A DNA stretch of 64,000 nucleotides from an uncultured Flavonifractor sp. (GTDB lineage: Bacteria; Bacillota; Clostridia; Oscillospirales; Oscillospiraceae), in assembly GCF_944385615.1 (NCBI RefSeq), contig NZ_CALWXV010000001.1, positions 124,001 through 188,000 on the forward strand, given 5' to 3'. How positions within the stretch are numbered: the stretch's first letter is position 1; each line of letters starts with the position of its first letter. The notes below the pieces were generated by a model. That model searched no databases and was not told the DNA's origin. It saw only the letters and a list, made by a program, of their open reading frames with translations. A program made the position numbers and the translations under genes. Shown piece by piece: positions 25,963 to 35,433 of the stretch.

Positions 25963-27795
25963 TCACTTTTTCAGCCACAGGAAACCATAGCCGGGAAGGG
26001 TCAGGAACCCGCCGTCCACCTTCTGCCCGCTTACCAGATCGGTCCACCCATGTTCGGGGCAACGGGCGGACTGGGGATGTTCTGAGAAATTGAAGAGGGC
26101 CACCAGTTCTTCCCCGCCATACCGGCGGCAGATCGCCAGAACGGAGCGGTTTTCGGGCTCCAACAGGCTGACCTCTGCATCGGCCCGGAATACTTGCTCC
26201 CGCCCGCGGATGGTCTCCAGCCGCCGCAGGCCCTGGAAAATCCGGCCGGGGACGGTGCTCTCATCCCGGCACAGGGCAGCCTGATCCCACTGGAAATTTC
26301 CACGGTGGAGATAGCGGCTGTCATCGACCTTGGCCGGGTCCCCGTGGTAATTGTAATCGTTGAGTCGTCCCAGCTCATCCCCGCTGTAAAGGACGGGGAT
26401 TCCGCTTTGAGAGAGCATCCAGGCGTGGAGCATAAGGTCGCAGCGGATGGCCCGCTCCAAGGCGTTGTGGTCGCCGCTGACCAGGGCGCTCTCTACGCCG
26501 CAGAGGGAGGCGGTGGTACCGCACAGCCGGGCATCTCCCAAGCGGGGGTCGTCGTTGTAGAGCTCTCCCCGGGACCAGCTGCCCGGCCACCGGCCGGTAA
26601 ACCAGTCGTTGAGATACTTCTTATGGGGGACTTCTCCCTGCCCCTGCCACTGGGCCAGCCAGGAATAGTCCAATCCCCAGCCAATGTCGTCATGGCAGCG
26701 GAGGTAATTCTGGAACAAATAGGTCCGGGGCAGGGCACAGACCTGCTCCATCTGGTGGCGGAGCAGCCCCACGTCCCGGGTGGCCACCGTGCTCCAGGTG
26801 GTGCACATGGTGGTCACATTGTAGAGCATATCGCACTCGGGCCGCTCCGGGGTGCCGAAGTAGGGCGCCACCTTGGAGGGTTCCATGACCACCTCTCCCA
26901 GCAGCAGTACACCGGGGCACACTACCTGGCAGGCCAGGTGAATCAAGCGCACCAGGGTGTGGACCTGGGGCAGGTTGCGGCAGTTGGTCCCTAGTTGCTT
27001 CCAGATGTAGGGCACTGCATCCAGCCGGATCACGTCCATGCCCCGGTTGGCCAGATACAGCAGGTTTTCCGTCATGTCGTTGAGGACCATGGGGTTGCTG
27101 TAATTCAAATCCCATTGGAAGGGATAGAAGGAGGTCATGACCACCTTACCGCAGTCGGGGAGATAGGTAAAGTTTCCCGGAGCGGTGGTGGGAAACACCT
27201 GGGGAACGGTCCACTCAAACTGGTTGGGGATATCCCAGTTGTCATAGAAAAAATAGCGGCTGCGGGCCACCGGGTCTCCGGCCCGGGCAGCTTTGGCCCA
27301 GGGGTGCTCCTCGCTGGTGTGGTTGAGCACAAAGTCCAGGCAGAGGGCGATGCCGTTTTCCCGGCAGGCGTCGGCCAGAGTCTCCAGATCCTCCATGGTG
27401 CCCAGATCGGGACGCACCTTGCGGAAGTCGGACACGGCATAGCCGCCGTCGCTCTTTCCCTCCGGGGAATCCAGCAGGGGCATCAGGTGGAGATAGTTGA
27501 TGCCGCACTCCTTCAGATAGGGCAGCTTCTCCTGTACGCCGGGCAGGGTCTTGGCAAAGCAGGAGGGATACAGCATCATGCCCAGCATCTCGCTGGAGCG
27601 GCACCAGTCGGGGTTTGCCAGCCGCCTCTCGTCCTGCTCCCGCAGGGCGGGCTTCCGCTGGTCCAGAGAGCGCTCCAGCATCCCTAGGAAATAGGAAAAC
27701 GAATCCCAGTTATCCCCATAGAGAGAGGCATAGAGGCCCCACATCTCATCCTGGCAGGGCAAAAGCCGCGCCTCAAACAATTCGTGGCTGTTCAC
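25963..27795 (-). CDS. Amylosucrase-like GH13 enzyme
   Basis: A 610-residue alpha-amylase-superfamily enzyme most like amylosucrase (GH13_4), which transfers glucose from sucrose to a glucan and frees fructose. The catalytic triad is visible: nucleophile Asp259 in MDVIRLDAVPYIWKQLGT, acid/base Glu301 in LLLGEVVM, and Asp369 in CHDDIGWG. The AVPYIWKQLGT...NLPQ stretch is characteristic of amylosucrase. It lacks a signal peptide, so it acts on imported sucrose. The GTG start at 27795 overlaps the fructokinase stop (GTGA), with AAAAGGAGG upstream. The pairing with fructokinase fits release of free fructose. Confidence 0.88.
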   Translation of the reverse strand: MNSHELFEARLLPCQDEMWGLYASLYGDNWDSFSYFLGMLERSLDQRKPALREQDERRLANPDWCRSSEMLGMMLYPSCFAKTLPGVQEKLPYLKECGINYLHLMPLLDSPEGKSDGGYAVSDFRKVRPDLGTMEDLETLADACRENGIALCLDFVLNHTSEEHPWAKAARAGDPVARSRYFFYDNWDIPNQFEWTVPQVFPTTAPGNFTYLPDCGKVVMTSFYPFQWDLNYSNPMVLNDMTENLLYLANRGMDVIRLDAVPYIWKQLGTNCRNLPQVHTLVRLIHLACQVVCPGVLLLGEVVMEPSKVAPYFGTPERPECDMLYNVTTMCTTWSTVATRDVGLLRHQMEQVCALPRTYLFQNYLRCHDDIGWGLDYSWLAQWQGQGEVPHKKYLNDWFTGRWPGSWSRGELYNDDPRLGDARLCGTTASLCGVESALVSGDHNALERAIRCDLMLHAWMLSQSGIPVLYSGDELGRLNDYNYHGDPAKVDDSRYLHRGNFQWDQAALCRDESTVPGRIFQGLRRLETIRGREQVFRADAEVSLLEPENRSVLAICRRYGGEELVALFNFSEHPQSARCPEHGWTDLVSGQKVDGGFLTLPGYGFLWLKK

Positions 27796-28763
27796 TGTGC
27801 GGCCCCTCCTTTTCCGGTCAATACCTCGTCCAGCACCGGCATGGCGGGAATGGCGCCCGGCCGGGTGCAGGTCAGGGCCGCGGCCCGGTTGGCAAAGTCC
27901 AGCTCACCCTCCAGCTGCTCCGGGGTAAGGCCCTCTAACCCGTCGGCCAGGACCAGTCGGGACAGCAAAGCCCCCAGGAAGGTGTCCCCGGCGCCGTTGG
28001 TATCCGCCACCTGGACGGTTTGAGCCGCCACCTGTCCGGTGTGGCTGCCCAGGCGGTAAAAGCTGCCGCCCTCTCCCAGGGTGACCACGATCAGCGGGGT
28101 ACCGTATTTTTCATAAATAAGGCCGGTGCCCGCCTCCAGATCTTGGCTGCCTGTGAGCAGTTCCAGCTCTACCTCTGCCACCTTGAGCACATGACACAGG
28201 GACAGCGGCTCCTTCATCCGCTCCACGGCAGTTTCCTGGTCCGGCCATAGGTTGGCCCGGTAGTTGGGGTCGTAGCTCAGGAGGATACCCATATCCCGGG
28301 CGGCCTGTGCCGCCCCCAGGGTGGCGCTCCGAGCGGGCTCCGCCGTCAAGCTGACCGAACCGAAATGGAGAAACACCGGCCGCTCCTGATAGGCGTTCAG
28401 GGCCTGTACCGCCTCCTGCTGTGTGAGCTGGGTGTCCGCGCCGGAGGTGCGGTAGAAGGCAAAGCTCCGCTCCCCGGAGGGGTCCACACTCACTACGGCC
28501 AGGGTGGTGAGAAACTGCTGGCTTTCATACAGTCCGGTCACATCGACCTGATTGCGGCTGAGGGTCTGCTTGATGGATGTACCAAAAGCGTCCCGCCCTA
28601 CTTTGCCGATAAAGGCAGCTTTCGCCCCCAGACGGGCAGCGGCCACCGCCACATTGGCGGGCGCGCCGCCGGGAAACGCGGCGTAGTGGCAGATATGCGC
28701 GGAATCCTCCGCGGTTTGGGTCAGGTCGATCAGGGCCTCACCCACAGTTACAATTTCTGGCAT
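27792..28763 (-). CDS. PfkB-family fructokinase
   Basis: A 323-residue ribokinase-family sugar kinase with the GGAPANVAVAAARLG N-terminal motif and the C-terminal DTNGAGDTFLGAL motif with catalytic Asp. Fructose is the likely substrate, because the downstream coupled gene encodes an amylosucrase that releases fructose. The ATG at 28763 follows AAGGTGG. It is cotranscribed with amylosucrase (overlap) and probably with the upstream YesL gene (24-bp gap). Confidence 0.9.
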   Translation of the reverse strand: MPEIVTVGEALIDLTQTAEDSAHICHYAAFPGGAPANVAVAAARLGAKAAFIGKVGRDAFGTSIKQTLSRNQVDVTGLYESQQFLTTLAVVSVDPSGERSFAFYRTSGADTQLTQQEAVQALNAYQERPVFLHFGSVSLTAEPARSATLGAAQAARDMGILLSYDPNYRANLWPDQETAVERMKEPLSLCHVLKVAEVELELLTGSQDLEAGTGLIYEKYGTPLIVVTLGEGGSFYRLGSHTGQVAAQTVQVADTNGAGDTFLGALLSRLVLADGLEGLTPEQLEGELDFANRAAALTCTRPGAIPAMPVLDEVLTGKGGAAQ

Positions 28764-28787
28764 GTTCTTCCACCTTCTCTGGTTAGA

Positions 28788-29522
28788 TTAAGATATGGTA
28801 TCGGACTCCTCTTCCTGATACGTCTCCGCCGGGGCAGGACAGTAGTCCCGCAGCAGGGTGCGCAGGAAGAAGTTGGACAGCAGACAGGGCACAGAAAAGC
28901 CCAGCGACAGCACATAGATCAGGCTGATGGGCAGCTCCAGAATCCCGAAGAGCAGCAGGCCGTACCCTACGATTGCGGCCACGATGGGCCGGAGGGGTTT
29001 GCCCAGCCCCAGGAGCAAGGCCATGCGGAGGGCGGGGCGGAACTTCATCCCCGTACTCAGAGCGCCATACAGGCAGCCCGACGAGAGCAGCGTCACCAGA
29101 AGGATGGTGGAGCAGACCAGGAAGGGGAGAAACATAACCGGGTTTCCGGCTGCCTGCATCAGATAAAAATAAGCGCCGTAGCAGGAGGCCGCCAGCGGGA
29201 GGGCGGTGAGGAAAAAGGCGCCGTAGGCCTGCTTCCAGAAGGTACGAAAAGCGGTGCGGTAGTCATAAAAGCACAGCACCGGCTGGTCCAGCATCATTTT
29301 GCGGATCACCTGATTCATGGCAAAAAACGCCGGAGGGATGGTGACCATTGGGATACAGGAGACCACAAATAACAGATTCAAAAGAAAGATGGACCCTACC
29401 TCCAGCTGGATGATCTGGAGCAGACGGGCCGGGCCGGTTTTTTCCGGCTCATCCGGGCGGATGCCCGGGCCCGGAGTATTGTAGTCTTTGCGGAAAAACA
29501 AACGGATCCTTCCTTTCTCCAT
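28788..29522 (-). CDS. YesL-family (DUF624) membrane protein
   Basis: A 244-residue protein with about five membrane helices. The family pattern is seen in FLLNLLFVVSCIPMVTIPPAFFAM near residue 50 and a long central pair of helices. DUF624/YesL proteins occur next to sugar ABC transporters and AraC or GH genes in Firmicutes and are thought to assist sugar uptake or sensing; the mechanism is unknown. It is the first gene of the amylosucrase-fructokinase operon, divergent from the MsmX ATPase. The ATG at 29522 has a modest AAGG site. Confidence 0.82.
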   Translation of the reverse strand: MEKGRIRLFFRKDYNTPGPGIRPDEPEKTGPARLLQIIQLEVGSIFLLNLLFVVSCIPMVTIPPAFFAMNQVIRKMMLDQPVLCFYDYRTAFRTFWKQAYGAFFLTALPLAASCYGAYFYLMQAAGNPVMFLPFLVCSTILLVTLLSSGCLYGALSTGMKFRPALRMALLLGLGKPLRPIVAAIVGYGLLLFGILELPISLIYVLSLGFSVPCLLSNFFLRTLLRDYCPAPAETYQEEESDTIS

Positions 29523-29793
29523 ATCCTTATCAGCGTGAACATATCATACTGGGCCGGGCAATTCAATAGCAATAAACTGACAAGGAAGGTAATTTGATGA
29601 TATACCCGGTTTTGAAATGGTAAAAATCATCTTTTTACCGAGGCTATCAACATTTTACTGTTGCGAAGGAAAAACACCCATGCTATCCTAAGTGCCAAAG
29701 AAACCCGTTCGGGCATGAACCGGCCAATAGGCTGGGCAATATCATCAATAAATTACCCTATCGGTCATATAAAAAATTTGGAGGTCAAGGATC
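29523..29793. promoter_or_regulatory. Divergent promoter region of the sugar locus
   Basis: Plus strand: TTGCGA (29661-29666), a 17-bp spacer, TATCCT (29684-29689) for the ATPase gene. Minus strand: a TATGAT box near 29545-29550 with a poor -35 for yesL. A perfect inverted repeat GGTAAAAA-TCATC-TTTTTACC (29619-29639) lies between them and is placed to control both directions. Confidence 0.55.
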
Positions 29794-30894
29794 ATGGCAA
29801 GCATTACGTTCAAGCACGTCAATAAAACCTACCCCGGCAATGTGACCGTTGTCCCCGATCTGAATCTGGAGATCCAGGACAAGGAATTCGTGATTCTGGT
29901 CGGCCCTTCCGGCTGCGGCAAGTCCACCACCCTGCGGATGATCGCCGGTCTGGAGGATATCACCAGCGGCGAGCTGTACATTGGGGACCGCCTGGTCAAT
30001 GATGTGGCCCCCAAGGACCGGGATATCGCCATGGTCTTTCAGAACTACGCCCTCTATCCCCACATGACGGTCTATAAAAACATCGCCTTCGGCCTGCTCC
30101 AGCAGAAGGTGCCCAAGGACGAGATCGACCGCCGGGTCCACGAGGCGGCTCGGGCGCTGGATCTGGAGAGCCTGCTCAACCGTAAACCCAAGGCGCTCTC
30201 CGGCGGCCAGCGGCAGCGTGTCTCTCTGGGCCGCGCCATGGTGCGTAACCCCGCCGTGTTCCTGCTGGACGAGCCTCTGTCCAACCTGGACGCCAAGCTC
30301 CGTACCACCATGCGCTCTGAGATCAGCCGCCTGCACAAGCGTTTGCAGACCACCTTTGTCTACGTCACCCACGACCAGACCGAGGCCATGACCATGGGCG
30401 ACCGCATCGTGGTTATGAAGGATGGCGTTATCCAGCAGAACGACGCTCCCCAGGTGCTCTACGATTATCCCTGCAATCTGTTTGTGGCCGGTTTCATCGG
30501 CTCTCCCCAGATGAACTTCCTGGATGCCGTCATCAGCAAGCAGGGCGACGGGTATGCGGCCCAGGTATGCGGCTCCACTGTGGCGCTGCCCCCCCGCATG
30601 AATGAGGCGGTGGCTCCCTATGTAGGCAAGACCGTGGTGCTGGGTATCCGTCCCGAGGATATCATCGCGGTGGATGCCGGCCAGGGCGCCGGGTCCGGCA
30701 TGACCTCCACGGTAGAGATCGCCGAGCTCATGGGCGCTGAGATCAGCCTGCATGTGGACTGCCAGGGCAGCCGGATGGTGATCCGCACCGAGCCCACCTT
30801 CAAGGGCCGGGAGGGCGACACCGCCATGTTGACTTTCAAGACGGAGAAGATCCACCTCTTCGATAAGGAGACCGAGCAGGCTATTGCGCACTGA
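29794..30894 (+). CDS. msmX: Sugar ABC transporter ATPase (MsmX/UgpC type)
   Basis: A 366-residue ATPase that energises carbohydrate ABC permeases, often shared among several. Walker A GPSGCGKST (about 39-47), the signature LSGGQRQRVSLGRAM, Walker B VFLLDEPLSNLDAKLR and the switch THDQTEA are intact, with a C-terminal TOBE-like regulatory domain. The binding protein and two permeases lie 1.3-4.4 kb downstream on the same strand without an ATPase of their own, so this is their probable motor. The ATG follows TTGGAGG. A terminator follows at 30922. Confidence 0.94.
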   Translation: MASITFKHVNKTYPGNVTVVPDLNLEIQDKEFVILVGPSGCGKSTTLRMIAGLEDITSGELYIGDRLVNDVAPKDRDIAMVFQNYALYPHMTVYKNIAFGLLQQKVPKDEIDRRVHEAARALDLESLLNRKPKALSGGQRQRVSLGRAMVRNPAVFLLDEPLSNLDAKLRTTMRSEISRLHKRLQTTFVYVTHDQTEAMTMGDRIVVMKDGVIQQNDAPQVLYDYPCNLFVAGFIGSPQMNFLDAVISKQGDGYAAQVCGSTVALPPRMNEAVAPYVGKTVVLGIRPEDIIAVDAGQGAGSGMTSTVEIAELMGAEISLHVDCQGSRMVIRTEPTFKGREGDTAMLTFKTEKIHLFDKETEQAIAH

Positions 30895-30921
30895 GTACAA
30901 AGACAGACCCATCGGCCAAAG

Positions 30922-30959
30922 GGACAGGAGGCGGTTTTTATCCGCTCCTGTCCTTTTTT
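30922..30959 (+). terminator. Terminator after the ATPase gene
   Basis: A hairpin of GGACAGGAG-CGG with CCG-CTCCTGTCC, one bulge, then six T. The following AraC gene starts 14 bp later and so may depend on read-through. Confidence 0.82.
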
Positions 30960-30972
30960 GGAGGAACACCAT

Positions 30973-31851
30973 ATGATTTCCAATCCAGCAAAAGAGCGGG
31001 AGGTTCGTCCCGCTCCGCCCGACCCGGCACTGGACGGTCTGCTGACCCTATCTTCCGCCCAGGTCCTCGTTCTGGCCTCCGGCGGTTGCCACAGCGGCTA
31101 CGCCGGGGATCTGTGCTGCTGCCTTCTTGCCGCAGTTCAGGGCGCTCTGACTGCCTCCTCCTATGCCCAGAGCCATATTCTGGCGCCGGGCCAGGCGCTG
31201 GCACTCTACCAGTGCGGAGAGTTCTCCATACAATCTGTAGGGGAGGGTGTGTGTATGCTGGTCCAGCTTCAGGGGGATCTGCCCGGGCGGCTGCTGGCCA
31301 GCCGTCTGACCGACAGCGCTGCCTTCTTTCCCAGAGGCGGCGCGGCGGTGCGGGAGGCAGTCCTGTCTCTGTCCGTTCTGGAGGACGAGCACGCTCTGGT
31401 GAGCGGAACCGCTGCCTCCTCTTATGCCTACACCATGCTGACCAATCTGATCAGCGGACCTTCTTCTGAGGCAGTCATTGGACAGGGAGAGCCGCTTTCC
31501 CCCCTTGTGGAGGCGGCGGTGGGCATCATTCAGGAGGAGTTTCCCTTTCTGGAGGGATTGGATGAGCTGGCCGAGCGGCTGGAGGTATCCAAAGCCCATT
31601 TGATTCGGACCTTTACCAAACAAACGGGTATCTCTCCCGGGCGGTATATCACCCACACACGGGTGGAGTACGCCAAGCTCCTGCTCCGGGGAGTGGACCC
31701 TTCCATCACCTATGTGGCGGAGGCCTCCGGCTTTGCCAACGCTAACTATTTCGCCAAAGTGTTCCGCCGGGAAACCGGTATGTCACCCAGCGAATACATG
31801 GAAATCACGCCACGGAAGGAGCCGCCCAAGCGGGACCCCTTCTTGTGGTAG
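30973..31851 (+). CDS. AraC-family transcriptional regulator
   Basis: A 292-residue regulator with a cysteine-containing N-terminal sensing domain and a C-terminal AraC double HTH (about 185-285: GLDELAERLEVSKAHLIRTF, ITYVAEASGFANANYFAKVF, GMSPSEYM). I start at ATG 30973 with GGAGGAA upstream; the TTG at 30958 overlaps that site. It lies between the ATPase and the binding-protein operon and is a candidate activator of the repeats at 32051-32079. Confidence 0.9.
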   Translation: MISNPAKEREVRPAPPDPALDGLLTLSSAQVLVLASGGCHSGYAGDLCCCLLAAVQGALTASSYAQSHILAPGQALALYQCGEFSIQSVGEGVCMLVQLQGDLPGRLLASRLTDSAAFFPRGGAAVREAVLSLSVLEDEHALVSGTAASSYAYTMLTNLISGPSSEAVIGQGEPLSPLVEAAVGIIQEEFPFLEGLDELAERLEVSKAHLIRTFTKQTGISPGRYITHTRVEYAKLLLRGVDPSITYVAEASGFANANYFAKVFRRETGMSPSEYMEITPRKEPPKRDPFLW

Positions 31852-32212
31852 GAGACCATTTACAGCACATTTTGATATATTGAATCCTGTAGTTTTTTGA
31901 AGTTTGTTGGGCGAAATTTGGGGGTGGTTATTACATCTTCCTAATAGATTCCAGACTATTTCGTCTTGTTGCATAAAATATAACCTCTAAAAATCGATAT
32001 TTTAACGAAAATGGTTCAAATACACCTAAATGTCATTTGATATGCTCGTAAGGTGTATTATGTGATGTTTAGGTATATTTTAATGGTACACTTTCATTTA
32101 CAGTTTATCCATATTTATTATATGATGAATACAATTTTACGGCGCCTTTACCGGTGCCGCCGCGAACGCGGAAGAAGAAAAAGAGAAGAAGAAAAAGAGG
32201 AGGAGAGACGTC
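31852..32212 (+). promoter_or_regulatory. A+T-rich control region of the sugar-uptake operon
   Basis: The promoter is TTTACA (32097-32102), an 18-bp spacer, TATGAT (32121-32126). Upstream lie the direct repeats AGGTGTATT (32051-32059) and AGGTATATT (32071-32079), exactly 20 bp apart, and an inverted copy AATACACCT (32019-32027). The last repeat ends 17 bp before the -35 box, the expected geometry for an AraC-type activator. A purine-only run of 39 nt (32170-32208) precedes the start codon. The first half of the region (31852-32010) shows nothing else. Confidence 0.65.
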
Positions 32213-33496
32213 ATGAAAAAGGTACCACGGGTGTTGGCTCTGCTGCTGGCAGCAGTGCTGATACTGCCGCTCTCCGGATGTGGCGCGTCAGATGGAAAGA
32301 CCCATTTGACATTCCAGATCTGGGACGTGGCCCAGAGAGACGGTATGCAGGCCATGTGTGATGCGTATACCGCCAATGTGAACCCCAATGTGGTGATTGA
32401 GGTCCAGGTCACCAGCTGGAGCGAGTACTGGACCAAGCTGGAGGCCGCCGCCGAAAGCAATACCCTGCCGGATCTGTTCTGGATGCACACCGATCAGATC
32501 CTCTACTATTCCGAGTTCGGGATGCTGGCCGATGTCACCGACCTGTTTCACTATGAGGAGCACTACAGCGAGATCTCCATCAGCAACGCCCAGGGTACGG
32601 ATGGCCGGATGTACGGCGTGCCCAAGGATAAGGACAATGTCTGTCTGGTCTACAACCGGGAGATGTTTGACGCCGCCGGGGTGGCCTATCCCGACGAGAC
32701 CTGGACCTGGGACGATCTGACCGCCGCCTCCCAGGCCATCTATGACGCCACCGGCAACTACGGCTATATGGCCTACAGCGATGAGCAGCTGGGTTATCAC
32801 AACTTTGTCTATCAAAACGGCGGCTGCATCCTGACTGAGGACAAGACCAAGGGCGGCTTTGACCAGGAGGCTACCCGGGAGGCTGTGAAATTCTATGTAG
32901 ACCTGCAAAGCTATGACTGGTGCCCCACCCAGACTTACTTTGCGGAGACCACCCCCGGCACCGCCTTTTTCTCTGAAAAGGGGGCCATGTTCCTGGAGGG
33001 CAGCTGGAATCTGCTGTCTGAGATGAGCAATTATCCCGATATGGTAGGCAAGTGGGACGTAGCGGTGCTGCCCGCCGCCCCCAATCCGGCAAGCGGCGAC
33101 GGCCGGGCCACCATCTCCAACGGTCTGACCTATGCCACCGGCGCCCACGGCAAGAATCTGGACATTGCCCTCGATGTGCTGAAGTACTTCGCCGGTGAGG
33201 AAGCCCAGCGGATTCAGGGCGAATCCGGCGCGGCCATTCCCGCCTATGAGGGACTGGAGGAGACCTGGATCAGCGCCTTCGATCAGTTTGATTATGATTT
33301 GGATCTGGAAGCGATTATGAGCCAGTTTGACTACTGCGTGCAGTACGTCAACAACTCTGCCCGTCCCAAGTGGAAGAGCGGTGTGGTGGACATTATGAAC
33401 AGCATCTACAACGGTTCGGTGGATATTGATACCGGTCTGGACAACATCCAGAACCTCATCAACACCGAGACCGCCAAGAAGCTGGCCGATTCTTAA
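32213..33496 (+). CDS. Sugar ABC transporter substrate-binding lipoprotein
   Basis: A 427-residue extracellular binding protein of the MalE/oligosaccharide family. It has a lipoprotein signal with lipobox LSGC (Cys at about 23), then the two-lobe domain with typical WTWDDLTAASQAI, FLEGSWNLLSEM and LDIALDVLKYF segments. In a locus with GH36 and amylosucrase, raffinose-type or melibiose-type sugars are the likely ligands (inferred). The ATG follows GGAGGAG at the end of a purine-only tract. Two permease genes follow. Confidence 0.92.
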   Translation: MKKVPRVLALLLAAVLILPLSGCGASDGKTHLTFQIWDVAQRDGMQAMCDAYTANVNPNVVIEVQVTSWSEYWTKLEAAAESNTLPDLFWMHTDQILYYSEFGMLADVTDLFHYEEHYSEISISNAQGTDGRMYGVPKDKDNVCLVYNREMFDAAGVAYPDETWTWDDLTAASQAIYDATGNYGYMAYSDEQLGYHNFVYQNGGCILTEDKTKGGFDQEATREAVKFYVDLQSYDWCPTQTYFAETTPGTAFFSEKGAMFLEGSWNLLSEMSNYPDMVGKWDVAVLPAAPNPASGDGRATISNGLTYATGAHGKNLDIALDVLKYFAGEEAQRIQGESGAAIPAYEGLEETWISAFDQFDYDLDLEAIMSQFDYCVQYVNNSARPKWKSGVVDIMNSIYNGSVDIDTGLDNIQNLINTETAKKLADS

Positions 33497-33512
33497 GAGG
33501 AGGGGTGACATT

Positions 33513-34409
33513 ATGGGAAAAAAGATAATGAGGCTGTCTGCCGCCGCCCGGCGGGAGGAGCGCTGGGGTTATCTGATGATCGCCCCCACCATTATCGGCC
33601 TGGTCATACTGAACCTGTGGCCGTTTATTCAGACCATCTACACCAGCTTCTGTGAGCATCTGGGTTTTGGTAACTACAAGTTTATTGGCATTGACAACTA
33701 TGTGGAAATGTTCCAAAATCCCGAGGTGTGGCGGGCGACCTGGAACACCATCCTGTTTTGTATCCTGACCGTACCCGTGGGCCTGTTCCTGTCCCTGCTG
33801 GTGGCCATGATGCTGAACGCCAAGATCAAGGGCAAGGGCCTGTTCCGAACCATCTTCTTCCTGCCCATGGTCTGCGCCCCTGCCGCTGTCACCATGGTGT
33901 GGCGCTGGATCTTCAACAGCGACTACGGCATCCTCAATCAGCTGCTGGGTACCCACATCAACTGGATCACCGACTCCCACTTTGTCATGATCGCCTGCGC
34001 CATCGTGGCCATCTGGAGCAACATCGGCTATGACGCGGTACTGCTGCTGGCCGGCCTGCAGAATATCTCCAAGTCTTACTATGAGGCCGCCGAGATTGAC
34101 GGCACCAGCAAGGTCAACCAGTTTTTGCAGATCACTCTGCCCATGGTTTCCCCCACGCTGTTTGTGGTCATGATTATGCGCCTGATGTCTTCCGTCAAGG
34201 TCTACGATCTGATTTACATGATGGTGGAGGACACCAACCCCGCCCTGACCAGCGTACAAAGCCTGATGTATCTGTTCTACCGTGAGACCTTTGTGGCCGG
34301 CAGCCGCGGCTCCGGCGCCGCCATTGTTGTGTGGACCGTGGTCCTCATCGGTATCATCACGATCATTCAGTTTGTTGGCCAGAAGAAGTGGGTCAATTAT
34401 GATGTGTAA
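33513..34409 (+). CDS. Sugar ABC transporter permease (MalF type)
   Basis: A 298-residue inner-membrane permease with six helices and the EAA loop (SYYEAAEIDGTSKVNQFLQITLP) that docks the ATPase. The ATG at 33513 follows AGAGGAGGGGTGA, 17 bp after the binding-protein gene. It should pair with the next gene product. Confidence 0.95.
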   Translation: MGKKIMRLSAAARREERWGYLMIAPTIIGLVILNLWPFIQTIYTSFCEHLGFGNYKFIGIDNYVEMFQNPEVWRATWNTILFCILTVPVGLFLSLLVAMMLNAKIKGKGLFRTIFFLPMVCAPAAVTMVWRWIFNSDYGILNQLLGTHINWITDSHFVMIACAIVAIWSNIGYDAVLLLAGLQNISKSYYEAAEIDGTSKVNQFLQITLPMVSPTLFVVMIMRLMSSVKVYDLIYMMVEDTNPALTSVQSLMYLFYRETFVAGSRGSGAAIVVWTVVLIGIITIIQFVGQKKWVNYDV

Positions 34410-34424
34410 GGGAGGGGAATACCG

Positions 34425-35264
34425 ATGAAACAAAGCTCTATGCGCAATATGAAACGGCTGACCACCATCCTTACATATGTATTCCTGATCCTGGGCGCCG
34501 TAATTATGATCTTCCCCTTCGTGTGGATGATCCTGACCAGCTTCAAAACCCAGACCGAAAGTATGCAGATCCCTCCTGTGATCTTTCCCTCTCAGTGGAA
34601 TCTGGATAACTTCGTGGACGCGGTGGCTTCTCTGCCCTTTGTAAACATGTATGTCAATACCGCTCTGATGATCCTGTTCCGGGTGATCTGCGCGGTGGTG
34701 TTCAGCTCCATGGCGGGCTATGCCTTTGCCAAGCTGAAATTCAGAGGGAAGAATATTCTCTTTGCCCTGATTCTGGTGCAAATGTCCCTCCCCTCTCAGA
34801 TTTTTATCCTGCCCCAGTATCAGATGGTGGCAAAGCTGGGGATGGCCAACTCTATCTTCGCTCTGGTGTTTCCCGGTATCGTCTCCGCTTTCGGTACCTT
34901 CTTCCTGCGGCAGACCTACATGGGCATCCCCAACGAGATCGGCGAGGCTGCCTGTCTGGATGGGTGCAATCAGTTTGAGACCTTTATCAAGGTGATGTTC
35001 CCCCTCACCGGCACCTCGGTGGCCGCCCTGACCATTTTCACCGCCGTGTTTGCGTATGGCGATCTGATGTGGCCTCTGGTGGTCAATTCCGACCTGAACA
35101 TGATGACCCTGTCCTCCGGTCTTGCCACCCTGCGGGGTCAGTTCTCTACCAACTTCCCTGTCCTCATGGCGGGCAGCCTGCTGGCCATGCTGCCCATGGT
35201 GATTCTGTATATGATTTTCCAGCGCCAGTTCATCGAGGGCATTGCCAATACCGGCGGAAAATAA
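34425..35264 (+). CDS. Sugar ABC transporter permease (MalG type)
   Basis: A 279-residue partner permease with the conserved N-terminal WMILTSFKTQTE segment and the EAA loop (NEIGEAACLDGCNQFETFIKVMFPL). It starts 15 bp after the first permease with GGAGGGG upstream. It is the last gene of the uptake operon; a hairpin follows at 35285. Confidence 0.95.
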   Translation: MKQSSMRNMKRLTTILTYVFLILGAVIMIFPFVWMILTSFKTQTESMQIPPVIFPSQWNLDNFVDAVASLPFVNMYVNTALMILFRVICAVVFSSMAGYAFAKLKFRGKNILFALILVQMSLPSQIFILPQYQMVAKLGMANSIFALVFPGIVSAFGTFFLRQTYMGIPNEIGEAACLDGCNQFETFIKVMFPLTGTSVAALTIFTAVFAYGDLMWPLVVNSDLNMMTLSSGLATLRGQFSTNFPVLMAGSLLAMLPMVILYMIFQRQFIEGIANTGGK

Positions 35265-35284
35265 TCTGTCCGTTTTTGCCTGAC

Positions 35285-35340
35285 GCGACAGCCTCAGCAC
35301 GGGCTTTTGACCAACCTGCCGGGGCTGTCGCGGTTTCTTA
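35285..35340 (+). terminator. Possible terminator after the permeases
   Basis: A 9-bp stem GCGACAGCC (35285-35293) with GGCTGTCGC (35323-35331) enclosing a second smaller stem, then GGTTTCTT. The T tract is weak. Confidence 0.5.
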
Positions 35341-35358
35341 TAAAATTTAAGGTAGCTA

Positions 35359-35387
35359 TTGAATCTTACTGGAATATCGCTTAGAAT
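35359..35387 (+). promoter_or_regulatory. Promoter of the alpha-galactosidase gene
   Basis: TTGAAT (35359-35364), a 17-bp spacer and TAGAAT (35382-35387). Confidence 0.72.
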
Positions 35388-35433
35388 GGTTGGGTTGTAT
35401 TCCACATAGATTTTTCTTTGCGAGGAGTCTTTT

